Part shown: piece by piece, positions 8,885-16,809 of the stretch | Numbering within the stretch: the stretch's first letter is position 1 | Layout of the letters: the number at the start of each line of letters is the position of its first letter | From: a virus | Direction: 5' to 3' (one strand) | Virus record (IMG/VR): IMGVR_UViG_3300001847_000171 | Coordinates: 1 to 31,162 of that record | DNA length: 31,162 nt | Program-made: the position numbers and the translations under genes | Notes under the pieces: generated by a model | Told to the model about the DNA's origin: nothing | What the model saw: the letters and a program-made list of their open reading frames with translations, nothing else | The model's database searches: none

Positions 8885-9601
8885 ATGGCTTCGTTAGTAA
8901 TATGCATGGCTGGTTTAAATACCAGATTTCACAATGTAGGATTTGATATACCAAAATATCTTCTACCATGGAAAGATGAAACTATCATCCATGAGATACT
9001 GAAAAATCTCAATTCATTTGATGATGTTGTTTTGGTTGCAAATAAAAGAGATGAATATTTTAGAGAAGAATTACTTAAAACTATTGAACCTCTTGGCTTG
9101 CATAGTGGAAATGTTATATACATCGGTGATACAGACGGTCAAGCACACACCGCATACATTGGTTGTTTGGCCTTGAAGAACCAAACAGATTCGTTCTTCA
9201 TTCATAATGCTGATACGATTTTGATGGGAAGAAATTTAAATAATATTTCTTTTGCAGATGCCTATATTGATGTATTCGTTGCAAACAATCCAAGTTATTC
9301 ATATGTCAGAACATCTGATGGATTAGCATTAGACATTGTAGAAAAGTCTGCGATATCTCCATTTGCAAGTTCTGGATTATACGGTTTCGAAAGTGGATAT
9401 TTTTATAAAGAATCGTATGAAAGTTTATTGTATCATTTTTCTGGAAAAGAAATGTATGTAGCAAGTGTTCTTTCAGATATAATTGAAAGAAAATATTCAG
9501 TAAATATTAATTCGTTATCAAGTGACCATGAAACTATAGTTCTTGGTACACCGCAAGAGTATGGAATAGAGATAACTAAACAGGCGATTAAAAAATGGTG
9601 A
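8885..9601 (+). CDS. Sugar- or alkyl-phosphate nucleotidyltransferase (NTP_transferase family)
   Basis: A 238-residue protein that would join an NTP to a phosphorylated sugar, cyclitol or alcohol. The N-terminal MAGLNTRF followed by IPKYLLPW is the family signature: the nucleotide-binding loop, then Pro-Lys. IHNADTILMG carries the metal-binding Asp of the NAD/GD motif. It lacks the left-handed helix domain of GlmU-type enzymes and matches the short LicC/RmlA-like group. The stop overlaps the start of an APH-fold kinase, the same kinase plus nucleotidyltransferase pairing as LicA/LicC, so the pair probably phosphorylates and then activates one substrate. A 64-base AT-rich gap with a weak promoter-like sequence lies upstream. 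Confidence 0.85.
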   Translation: MASLVICMAGLNTRFHNVGFDIPKYLLPWKDETIIHEILKNLNSFDDVVLVANKRDEYFREELLKTIEPLGLHSGNVIYIGDTDGQAHTAYIGCLALKNQTDSFFIHNADTILMGRNLNNISFADAYIDVFVANNPSYSYVRTSDGLALDIVEKSAISPFASSGLYGFESGYFYKESYESLLYHFSGKEMYVASVLSDIIERKYSVNINSLSSDHETIVLGTPQEYGIEITKQAIKKW

Positions 9602-10548
9602 AATTAAAAGGTGGTTCTCTTAGTTCAACATACCTGATGGAGAACGAAAAAGGTAAATTTGTTCGCAAGATGGTCAGCACAAAAGAGAATAGAGAGTATG
9701 GTTACATGCGTTGGTATTCGCAGATGAAGAAAATACAACGATATAATACTGATTTTACTAATCTATATCCTCAAATCATAAAAGTTTCTTGTGAGGGTGA
9801 TCAAGCATATTTTGACCTTGAATACTTGAAAACATATAAAGACATTAAGACAATTTTCTGTGAGAGAGAATTGACAGAAAAAGAATTAAATAAAATCAAT
9901 GATGCTATTTGGAATGCTTTTTATCAAATGCATCGTTACACTTATGATTCTAATCCTGGTGCACCACTACTTTACTTTCGAGAAGAAGTAGAACAGAAAC
10001 TTGAAGATGCCAAGAAGTTTCCTGAGTTTCTAGAATTCTTTAACTATGGTACATATCAGTATTATGGTGGTATAGTTCATGGTATAACCAATTACATGGA
10101 TGAAATGCGTAACTTTTTCTCTGAAATGAAATTGATTGAAGAAGAAGCAATTCACGGTAATCCAACACTTGAAAACATCATGTATTCTTTTACCGATGAT
10201 TGTGTTAAGTTTGTTGATCCATATGAAGAAAGTGTTATTGACACCAGATTCTTAGACTATGCTCAGGTACTACAATGCTCAAGAAGTTGGTATGGCATCA
10301 CCAATGATGGTAATGTAAGTGTAAATGAAAATGTTGTGAATAGTGATATTATTGTACCTAAAAATTTCAGAGAGTTTAATAAAATATTTGAAAGACAGAT
10401 TGCTAAACCAGTAATGAAGCAAATGGTAGATGTTTTAGAGGCAACACAATTTATCCGTATGTTACCATTCAAGTTGGCCGCAGGTGATATAGATAAAGCT
10501 AAGTATTTCTATGTTCATGCATGTTCTTTAATGAGACAATTATTCTAA
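9595..10548 (+). CDS. APH/choline-kinase-fold phosphotransferase with altered catalytic motif
   Basis: A 317-residue protein of the aminoglycoside phosphotransferase / LicA kinase fold. Near the N-terminus a KGGSLSSTYLM loop looks like the nucleotide-binding turn, and FVRKM offers the ATP lysine. The catalytic loop reads IHGNPTLENIMY (residues 186-197), where the family normally has HGDxxxxN: the catalytic Asp is Asn189, while Asn194 is kept. VKFVDPYEES provides the metal-binding Asp208. The substitution could reduce activity, shift specificity or mark a pseudokinase. It overlaps both neighbours, the nucleotidyltransferase and the cyclase, so the three are probably made in step. Confidence 0.78.
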   Translation: MVKLKGGSLSSTYLMENEKGKFVRKMVSTKENREYGYMRWYSQMKKIQRYNTDFTNLYPQIIKVSCEGDQAYFDLEYLKTYKDIKTIFCERELTEKELNKINDAIWNAFYQMHRYTYDSNPGAPLLYFREEVEQKLEDAKKFPEFLEFFNYGTYQYYGGIVHGITNYMDEMRNFFSEMKLIEEEAIHGNPTLENIMYSFTDDCVKFVDPYEESVIDTRFLDYAQVLQCSRSWYGITNDGNVSVNENVVNSDIIVPKNFREFNKIFERQIAKPVMKQMVDVLEATQFIRMLPFKLAAGDIDKAKYFYVHACSLMRQLF

Positions 10549-11684
10549 TGAAAAATAATGTTCTAGTGAATTTTAACAATTTTAAGAGAACTTGGAATGT
10601 TGAATCTTCGCTTCCAGTTAATTTTACAATTCATTATTCAAGTGATATATTCAACCCACAAAATCTAGATTTGATTGAATATGGCAAAAGTAAACGCAGA
10701 ATCGTTGTTGTAGATAAGACGGTTCACGAAATCTATGGCGAAAACATAAAATCATATTTTGAATCTATTAAGTTTGATTTGAAACTTAAAATTATAGATG
10801 CCACAGAAGAAAACAAAGATTGGAAACATACAGATGAAATATTACAATTCTTTGAATCAGAAGGCGTATTGAGGCGTGAGAGTATTATTGTAATTGGTGG
10901 TGGCGTATTGCTTGATTTGGTAGGATTCTGTTGCAGTATCTATCGTAGAGGCATTCCTTACATCAAAGTTCCAACCACACTTCTAGCAATAGTTGATGCA
11001 TCGGTTGGTGTCAAAGTTGCTGCTAATCATTTTGGTCGTAGAAACAGAATCGGCGCATATTACCCTCCAATTGCTACTTTGATTGATAAGAAATTTATAC
11101 ACTCACAATCAGAGAGGGAGATTGTCAACGGCATCGCAGAAATATTTAAACTTGGTCTGATCAAATCAGAAGAATTGTTTGAGTTGCTTGAAAATAACTA
11201 TGATCAATTATTAAGAGAGAAGTTTCAGTTTGGTGCCATACCTGTTCGTGTCATTAACATGGCTATCACAGGCATGATTGAAGAATTGGAACCTAATCTG
11301 TGGGAAAAAGATTTAGAAAGACCCGTTGATTTTGGACATACATTCAGTCCTTTGATTGAAATGAACAACATTCAAAACTTAAAGCACGGTGAAGCCGTAG
11401 TATTAGATTGCTTATTGTGTTCATGTATATCATTCAATCGAGGATACATCAACGAAGAAGAATTGAAACGCATATTTGATACGGCTAAAAATTTGAAACT
11501 GCCAACTTGGCATAGAGATTTTGCTAATAAAGAACTTGTTTTTGCTGCACTTGAAGATACCATGAGACACAGAAATGGCAATCAATACATTCCTATTCCT
11601 GTTGGTATAGGTCGTTGTGCAATCATAAACAACCTGAAAGAAGAAGAATTGATTAGTGCCATGAATACTTTTGAGGGTATATGA
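10548..11684 (+). CDS. Sugar-phosphate cyclase, 2-epi-5-epi-valiolone synthase-like
   Basis: A 378-residue member of the 3-dehydroquinate synthase superfamily, which uses NAD and zinc to close a sugar phosphate into a carbocycle. I start it at the ATG overlapping the upstream stop (TAATG). VIGGGVLLDLVGF (residues 115-127) is the NAD-binding loop. Zinc ligands are Glu198 in AEIFK, His264 in DFGHTFSP and His280 in KHGEAV. True AroB proteins read GHTxGHA here; the DFGHTFSP form and the VKVAANHFGRRNRIGAYYPP segment are those I associate with 2-epi-5-epi-valiolone synthases, which cyclise sedoheptulose 7-phosphate. Related cyclases (gadusol or MAA type) cannot be excluded. Its kinase, nucleotidyltransferase and dehydrogenase neighbours fit a C7-cyclitol pathway. 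Confidence 0.85.
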   Translation: MKNNVLVNFNNFKRTWNVESSLPVNFTIHYSSDIFNPQNLDLIEYGKSKRRIVVVDKTVHEIYGENIKSYFESIKFDLKLKIIDATEENKDWKHTDEILQFFESEGVLRRESIIVIGGGVLLDLVGFCCSIYRRGIPYIKVPTTLLAIVDASVGVKVAANHFGRRNRIGAYYPPIATLIDKKFIHSQSEREIVNGIAEIFKLGLIKSEELFELLENNYDQLLREKFQFGAIPVRVINMAITGMIEELEPNLWEKDLERPVDFGHTFSPLIEMNNIQNLKHGEAVVLDCLLCSCISFNRGYINEEELKRIFDTAKNLKLPTWHRDFANKELVFAALEDTMRHRNGNQYIPIPVGIGRCAIINNLKEEELISAMNTFEGI

Positions 11685-12352
11685 AAACTGTTATAATTAC
11701 TGGAACAAGTAGTGGACTTGGTCGTTCACTCGCAGAATGTTTTTTGAAAAATGGATTTCGTGTTATGGGTCTATCAAGAAGTAAATTTGTAGACCAAATA
11801 CATCATATTAATTATTCGCATCATAATTGTGATATCACAAATTTGCAAGCGATAATAAACTTTAGTATGATCATCAAACAACCTATCGACCTTCTGATTC
11901 ATAATGCAGCATCGTTTTCGTTGCAGAAATTTGAAAAAGAATCTAATTATAAAATAAGTCAGATGATTGAAACGAATCTAAAGGCACCTATGATTTTAAC
12001 AGGTCAGATGTTGCCATTTATGAAAGAAGGTTCTAAGATATTTTTTATCAACTCTGTGGCAGGACTTGAAGAAATAGAAAATCAATCTGTTTATTGTGCG
12101 ACAAAATATGGCTTGACTGCTTTTGCTGGTGTTCTAGGTAAAGAATTAAAAGATAGAGGTATCAAAGTTACAAGTTTTCATCCAGGCGGAATCGATACGC
12201 CATTGTGGGACAATATAGGGTTTCATGCTGATACAAGTAAACTACTTGATCCAAATGATGTAGCAGAGTTAGTTTTAAATACCTATAATGCACCTAAAAA
12301 CATGGTACTTAAAACTGTGCAATTTTTTCCTGATATGGAATGGCACCAATGA
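11681..12352 (+). CDS. Classical short-chain dehydrogenase/reductase (SDR)
   Basis: A 223-residue cytoplasmic NAD(P)-dependent oxidoreductase. The N-terminal ITGTSSGLG gives the TGxxxGxG cofactor loop (Gly8, Gly12, Gly14). HNAA replaces the usual NNAG, and Asn99, Ser125 in INSVAG, Tyr138 and Lys142 in YCATK complete the catalytic tetrad. HPGGIDTPLW is the usual segment after the active site. Placed directly after the cyclase (ATGA overlap), it probably oxidises or reduces a hydroxyl or ketone of the cyclitol product, as dehydrogenases do in acarbose-type pathways. The substrate is inferred from context only. Confidence 0.88.
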   Translation: MKTVIITGTSSGLGRSLAECFLKNGFRVMGLSRSKFVDQIHHINYSHHNCDITNLQAIINFSMIIKQPIDLLIHNAASFSLQKFEKESNYKISQMIETNLKAPMILTGQMLPFMKEGSKIFFINSVAGLEEIENQSVYCATKYGLTAFAGVLGKELKDRGIKVTSFHPGGIDTPLWDNIGFHADTSKLLDPNDVAELVLNTYNAPKNMVLKTVQFFPDMEWHQ

Positions 12353-13071
12353 GTTTGATACCAAATAAACATTTGTTTCTAGTAACATCTACTTTGAATG
12401 CAAACATCGGTGTATTCGATCATGAAACTCGTCTTAATCAGACACTTGAAACTTTGAGAGTTTTAAGAGCGAAAGTGCCTGATGCTATTATTGTTTTGAC
12501 GGATTCATCACCAACTATAGTTCCAGATTCTGTTGCAAATGAACTATCAAAAAGTTCAAATTTGAACATTATGTTCCAACAAGATCAAGATTTGGTAACT
12601 CTTGCGAATGCTGGTCTGAAATCACAAGCGGAAATAATTCTCTTGCATAAAACACTATCAATCATAAAATCAAATGCCGATTTATTGAAGATGCTATCAA
12701 GTGTTAAGAGAATACACAAATTATCAGCAAGAACAAATTTGACGAATGAATTTGATATTAGCCGATATGATGACGATTCTCTGTATGGCAAATATACATT
12801 CAAGAAAAGAATGCCCTCCTGGCTTCCTATTGATGTTAAAATGACAACTGAGGCTGATCACTTGCTTATAACTAGGATGTATTCTTTTTGCATTTCGTTA
12901 CTGGACAATTATTTTTCTCTTTTACCTGAAATTTATAAGACCGTAAACGAATGCGGTATTGATACTGAACACGCACATTATAAGCACATAGATAAAAAGT
13001 ATCTGATTGAATTTGATAAAATACATTGCCAAGGAACTATGGCATCTACTGGAATGATGGAAACATATTGA
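12349..13071 (+). CDS. Unrecognised protein of the sugar module, possibly glycosyltransferase-related
   Basis: A 240-residue protein I do not recognise with certainty. I use the second ATG, which overlaps the SDR stop as ATGA; an ATG three codons upstream is also possible. The first 60 residues alternate strand and helix (HLFLVTSTLNANIG, then DAIIVLTDSS), like the start of a nucleotide-sugar-binding fold. The C-terminal part ends with a His/Cys-containing segment (DKIHCQGTMASTGMMETY). There is no signal peptide or membrane segment. It lies between the SDR and the RfbH-type dehydratase with no gaps, so it is very likely part of the same pathway, perhaps as a transferase. Confidence 0.6.
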   Translation: MSLIPNKHLFLVTSTLNANIGVFDHETRLNQTLETLRVLRAKVPDAIIVLTDSSPTIVPDSVANELSKSSNLNIMFQQDQDLVTLANAGLKSQAEIILLHKTLSIIKSNADLLKMLSSVKRIHKLSARTNLTNEFDISRYDDDSLYGKYTFKKRMPSWLPIDVKMTTEADHLLITRMYSFCISLLDNYFSLLPEIYKTVNECGIDTEHAHYKHIDKKYLIEFDKIHCQGTMASTGMMETY

Positions 13072-13072
13072 T

Positions 13073-14356
13073 ATGATTGATGAAAAAATTAAAGAGTTAG
13101 CTAAACTAGCTAAACCAAAATATCTTCCCAACTACGATTCATTTGAGCCAGGTAAAGATTATGTCTTCTACTCAGGTCAACTGTGGGATGAAAAAGAGAT
13201 TGAATTAGCACTCAAGTCCTTTCTAACTGGAAAATGGGTGACAGCCGGTGAAAATTGTGAGAAGTTTCAAATCAGATTTTCTAAAAAGTTTAATGTAAAA
13301 CAATCTCACATGGTGAATTCTGGCAGTTCTGCCAATCTTGTTATGGCTTCAGCATTGAAAAAATATCACGGTTGGAAAGATGGTGATGAAGTTATCGTTT
13401 CTCCTGTAGGATTTCCTACAACGATTGCACCATTCATGCAAAACAATATCAAACCAGTCTTTGTTGATATTGAATTCAATACTTTGAATTTTGATGTAAA
13501 TCTTATTGAATCGAAAATTACACCAAGAACACGAGGCATTGTAGTATCTCCTGTTATGGCTAATCCGCCTGATATGGATAAACTTTTAGAGATATGCCAT
13601 AAGCACAAGATACTTTTGATTGGTGATAATTGTGATTCTCTTGGAACAAAATGGAATGGCAATCTCATAACAGATTTGTATTACAGTTGGACAACATCTC
13701 TTTATCCTGCACATCATATTTCGACTGGTGAAGGCGGTATGATTTCGTCTAATGATTCTGCATTTATTGATATGGCTAGATCGATTAGTTGGTGGGGAAG
13801 AGACTGTTACTGTATAGGTTCAAACAATACACTGCCATGCGGAACTTGTGGTAATCGTTTCGACCAATGGCTTCCAGGTTATGACGGCATCATCGACCAC
13901 AAATACATTTTCACCCATGCAGGCTACAACTTGAAGCCTCTTGATTTGCAAGGTGCTATTGGTGTTGCACAGCTAGAAAAATTTGATTACATTCATCAAA
14001 AGCGCCAAGAGAATTTCAAACGACTATCAAATCTGCTAGTTAAATATTTGGATGTTCGTATACCTACTGTTCTACCTGGTGCTGATCCCTCTTGGTTTGG
14101 TGTGCCAGTTATTTGTGAAACACAAGAGCGAAAAGAAAAACTGGTATCATACCTAGAAGAGAAGAAAATTCAAACGAGAAATTATTTTGCAGGTAACATA
14201 TTGTTGCATCCAGGATTCAAACATTTGGATGATCATACTAAGTATCCTCTATCTAACAAGGCTCTATCTCATGTTTTCATTTTAGGTTGTCCGCCATTTT
14301 GGAACGAATCTGTATTTAATTATATTGAAGAGGTGTTAAAATCATGGCATCAATAA
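13073..14356 (+). CDS. RfbH/E1-type PLP and [2Fe-2S] sugar 3-dehydratase
   Basis: A 427-residue DegT/DnrJ-fold enzyme. In aminotransferases of this fold a lysine binds PLP; here the loop reads SLYPAHHISTGEGG and histidine (His214) takes its place, the mark of 3-dehydratases such as E1 (AscC/RfbH) and ColD. Asp185 in GDNCD binds the PLP pyridine nitrogen. Cys187, Cys245, Cys247 and Cys256 give C-x57-C-x-C-x8-C, nearly the C-x57-C-x-C-x7-C [2Fe-2S] motif known from E1, so the Fe-S type is favoured over ColD. E1 makes 3,6-dideoxyhexoses by removing the 3-hydroxyl of CDP-4-keto-6-deoxyglucose and needs a flavin/Fe-S reductase (E3), which is not in this window. The true substrate may differ here. 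Confidence 0.9.
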   Translation: MIDEKIKELAKLAKPKYLPNYDSFEPGKDYVFYSGQLWDEKEIELALKSFLTGKWVTAGENCEKFQIRFSKKFNVKQSHMVNSGSSANLVMASALKKYHGWKDGDEVIVSPVGFPTTIAPFMQNNIKPVFVDIEFNTLNFDVNLIESKITPRTRGIVVSPVMANPPDMDKLLEICHKHKILLIGDNCDSLGTKWNGNLITDLYYSWTTSLYPAHHISTGEGGMISSNDSAFIDMARSISWWGRDCYCIGSNNTLPCGTCGNRFDQWLPGYDGIIDHKYIFTHAGYNLKPLDLQGAIGVAQLEKFDYIHQKRQENFKRLSNLLVKYLDVRIPTVLPGADPSWFGVPVICETQERKEKLVSYLEEKKIQTRNYFAGNILLHPGFKHLDDHTKYPLSNKALSHVFILGCPPFWNESVFNYIEEVLKSWHQ

Positions 14357-14532
14357 TTGATCAAAAAAATTACAAGTTGACTATAGAGAAGAAAGACACT
14401 ATTCCTTCTGAGTTGAAGCATTTGATTTTCAATAAAGAATCGTTTGACGATGAAGGCAAAACAATTTCTAAAAGCAAATTGGAATTGTTTATCTCTGATT
14501 CAGACATTCAAAAAATAAAAGATATACTATGA
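14344..14532 (+). CDS. Small unrecognised protein inside the sugar module
   Basis: A 62-residue hydrophilic protein with no motif I know. GAGG lies eleven bases before the ATG, within the end of the dehydratase gene, and its stop overlaps the epimerase start (ATGA), so the DNA has room for nothing but this frame. Predicted short strands at the start (KNYKLTIEKK) and a C-terminal helix (DSDIQKIKDIL) suggest a small folded protein, perhaps a subunit or stabiliser of one of its neighbours. It is too short, and has no phosphopantetheine-type DSL site, to be a clear carrier protein. Confidence 0.6.
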   Translation: MASIIDQKNYKLTIEKKDTIPSELKHLIFNKESFDDEGKTISKSKLELFISDSDIQKIKDIL

Positions 14533-15347
14533 GCATCCAAATATTTGGAGGCAATGGCTTCGTTGGCTCTGCATTTGTCGCAAAGAATCAAGATTGTGTA
14601 GTTAAGCCACGATATGATCATACCATAGATACAGATAAAGATGTTTTATACATGATATCTACGGTGACAAACTATAATATGAAAACTGATCCGTATATCG
14701 ATATTGAAACCAATTTGCTTTTGTTAATGAAGATTTTGAATCGTTTCAAGTATACTGATAAAGTTTTCAATTTCGTAAGTTCTTGGTTTGTATACGGCGA
14801 TACAGAAATGCCTGCAACAGAAGAATCGTATTGTAATCCTACAGGCTTTTATTCAATTACAAAACGATGCGCCGAACAGTTGTTGATTTCTTACTGTAAA
14901 ACTTTCAATATAAAGTACCGTATCTTGCGTTTGGCAAATGTATCTGGTTATGGCGACAAGAAGGCATCACCACAGAAAAATGCATTACAGTATATGATCA
15001 ATGAATTAAAAGAAGGTCGTGATGTAAATGTATATGATGGCGGAAATATGTATCGTGATTACATTCATGTGAATGATGTTGCTGATGCTATGAAATTGAT
15101 AATTGAAAAAGGTGAATTGAATTCTATCTATAATGTTAGCAATGGTGAACCTTTGTTATTTAAAGATATGATTGAATACGCTAAAGAGTTAATTGGTGGT
15201 GAAGGCAGATTGAACAACATTCAAGTGCCTGATTTCCACAAGATAGTTCAAGTGCATAGTCAATGGATGAAAAATGATAAGTTGAAAGCATTAGGTTATG
15301 AACCCAAGTATGATATGAAAGCAATTATTGAAGATATGGTCAGATGA
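14529..15347 (+). CDS. NAD-dependent epimerase/dehydratase (extended SDR)
   Basis: A 272-residue extended-SDR enzyme acting on nucleotide-activated sugars. FGGNGFVG gives the GxxGxxG cofactor loop (Gly7, Gly10, Gly13). VSSWFVYG supplies the serine, and Tyr108-x-x-x-Lys112 in FYSITK is the catalytic pair. GNMYRDYIHVNDVA is the conserved substrate/dimer segment of this family. It is shorter than GalE or RmlB (about 330), mainly in the first third. In this module it probably epimerises, reduces or dehydrates the activated intermediate, together with the RfbH-type enzyme. The exact reaction cannot be read from the sequence. Confidence 0.88.
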   Translation: MSIQIFGGNGFVGSAFVAKNQDCVVKPRYDHTIDTDKDVLYMISTVTNYNMKTDPYIDIETNLLLLMKILNRFKYTDKVFNFVSSWFVYGDTEMPATEESYCNPTGFYSITKRCAEQLLISYCKTFNIKYRILRLANVSGYGDKKASPQKNALQYMINELKEGRDVNVYDGGNMYRDYIHVNDVADAMKLIIEKGELNSIYNVSNGEPLLFKDMIEYAKELIGGEGRLNNIQVPDFHKIVQVHSQWMKNDKLKALGYEPKYDMKAIIEDMVR

Positions 15348-15991
15348 ATTTAAAAATATATCAATCTTATTATCTAGAAGAACAGATCAAAGAATTAGAT
15401 TCAAATTTAATTCCATACGACAATACTAAAAATTCTAATCCTGAATTAAGAGAGTTGCCGTTGTGGAAAGATTTATTGGAAAAACACAAAGATTCTGATG
15501 CACATTGGGGTCTATTATCTTGGCGCTGGTCACAAAAAACAGATGTTCGTCCTTTGATATTTAAAGAATGGATTCTATCAAATCCAGGCTTTGATGTTTA
15601 TCATTTAGATCCATTCTCTCATTTACCAGCAGAATTTCCTAATCTATGGATACAAGGAGAAGTTTGGCATCCAGGTATGTTAGAGTTCGCAAGAAAGTTG
15701 TTTGTGAAATTGGGAATCGAAGGCTCAGTAGAACAATACAAATATCTACCTGATGATTTTGCCACTTGTAATTATTTTGTAGGCAATAGTAAATTTTGGG
15801 TGAGTTATCTTAATTTTGTTGATAGGTGTCTCACTTATTGCCAAGAAGATGAATCGATGTTCCGATACATATACAAAGAAGGACAGCAATACAATGGACA
15901 TTTTGTTCCATATTTTTCGTTTGTTGTCGAGAGATTGTTTTCAATGCATAACATACTAAACAGACATATAAAGGTTATAAAATTCAAATGA
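15344..15991 (+). CDS. Putative glycosyltransferase-like protein, DUF4422-type C-terminus
   Basis: A 215-residue protein coupled by ATGA overlaps on both sides. AHWGLLSWRWSQKT near residue 55 and the aromatic-rich middle are unlike any enzyme I can name surely. The ending, FVPYFSFVVERLFSMHNILN, resembles the tail of DUF4422 and related surface-polysaccharide glycosyltransferase-like proteins, which close with a GFxxERLxxxx helix. There is no signal peptide. Its place after the epimerase suggests it transfers or handles the finished sugar. Treat the glycosyltransferase label as a weak inference from the C-terminal pattern and context. Confidence 0.55.
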   Translation: MNLKIYQSYYLEEQIKELDSNLIPYDNTKNSNPELRELPLWKDLLEKHKDSDAHWGLLSWRWSQKTDVRPLIFKEWILSNPGFDVYHLDPFSHLPAEFPNLWIQGEVWHPGMLEFARKLFVKLGIEGSVEQYKYLPDDFATCNYFVGNSKFWVSYLNFVDRCLTYCQEDESMFRYIYKEGQQYNGHFVPYFSFVVERLFSMHNILNRHIKVIKFK

Positions 15992-16767
15992 TTAATGAAT
16001 TTAATTGTGAACAGTTGAACAGACAATATGAAAATGGAAAGCCATTTAAGAATTGTATCATAGATGATTTTTTTGATCACAATACTGCTTTGAAACTTTC
16101 GAATGAGTTTCCAGACTATAATGATGACAAGATATGGGCAATCTATAGTAATGCGATTGAAAATAAACGATTGACTCCTAATTGGGGTCTATTTCCAGCT
16201 ACAACATACAAAGCATTTACTCTGATGAATACTCCAGAATTCATCGAAAAAATAAAAAGAATAACGGGAATTCCAAATCTTGTTGCCGACTACGGTATGC
16301 ATGGCGGAGGTTGGCATGTAAGTAAAAATGGCGGAAAACTCAATATGCATAAAGATTACTCTATCCATCCTAAGTTAGGCATGGAAAGACGAATCAATCT
16401 TATCATATACATGACACCTAACTGGAACAAAAACTGGAATGGAGGTCTAGAATTGTGGTCGCATGATTCAGAGAAGAATTTACCAAAAGAATGCGTTACA
16501 AAGATAGAAAACCTGTTCAATCGGGCTGTTATTTTTGATACCGCTGACAATTCTTGGCACGGACTACCCAAAGAAATAGAATGTCCTGAAGGTGTATATC
16601 GTAAATCTTTGAATATTTACTATGTCGCTGAAGCAAGACCAGAAGCCGAACCTCACGATAGAGCATATTTTGCGCCATACGGAGAACAAGCGAATGATCC
16701 TAAAATATTAGAATTAATTAAGAAAAGATCCAGTTCAAAAACATCGTCAGAAGTTTATAGGACATAA
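15988..16767 (+). CDS. 2OG-Fe(II) oxygenase closing the sugar module
   Basis: A 259-residue prolyl-hydroxylase-like dioxygenase. Iron ligands are His121-x-Asp123 in LNMHKDYS and His191 in NSWHGLP; Arg205 in VYRKSLNIYY is placed to hold 2-oxoglutarate. GGLELW between them is typical of the double-stranded beta-helix. It differs clearly from the oxygenase at 4310. As the last gene of the module, coupled to the one before, it may hydroxylate the sugar/cyclitol product or its acceptor, but this is context only. A late-type promoter overlaps its stop codon, marking the end of the early unit. Confidence 0.87.
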   Translation: MINEFNCEQLNRQYENGKPFKNCIIDDFFDHNTALKLSNEFPDYNDDKIWAIYSNAIENKRLTPNWGLFPATTYKAFTLMNTPEFIEKIKRITGIPNLVADYGMHGGGWHVSKNGGKLNMHKDYSIHPKLGMERRINLIIYMTPNWNKNWNGGLELWSHDSEKNLPKECVTKIENLFNRAVIFDTADNSWHGLPKEIECPEGVYRKSLNIYYVAEARPEAEPHDRAYFAPYGEQANDPKILELIKKRSSSKTSSEVYRT

Positions 16768-16770
16768 ATA
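16763..16770 (+). promoter_or_regulatory. T4-type late promoter candidate (CATAAATA)
   Basis: The octamer overlaps the stop codon of the oxygenase gene and lies 39 bases before the ATG of the large fusion gene, which has a GAGGCGG ribosome site. It is identical to the element at 4889, and fits late expression of the capsid-targeted block that follows. Confidence 0.6.
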
Positions 16771-16809
16771 AACAGTATTTCAATTAAATAACGCTGTAGA
16801 GGCGGAAAA

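Noticed and set aside
10548-11684. Plain 3-dehydroquinate synthase (aroB)
   Set aside because: The second zinc region reads GHTFSP instead of GHTxGHA, and no other shikimate genes are nearby; a sugar-phosphate cyclase fits better.
11692-11697. TATAAT inside the start of the SDR gene
   Set aside because: No acceptable -35 box at 16-18 bases; it is explained by codons for Val-Ile-Ile.
13073-14356. DegT/DnrJ aminotransferase making an amino sugar
   Set aside because: The PLP lysine is replaced by His and four Fe-S-type cysteines are present, so a 3-dehydratase is favoured.
16772-16794. ACAG/CTGT hairpin after the sugar module as a terminator
   Set aside because: A four-base stem with a long AT loop and no T-run is too weak.
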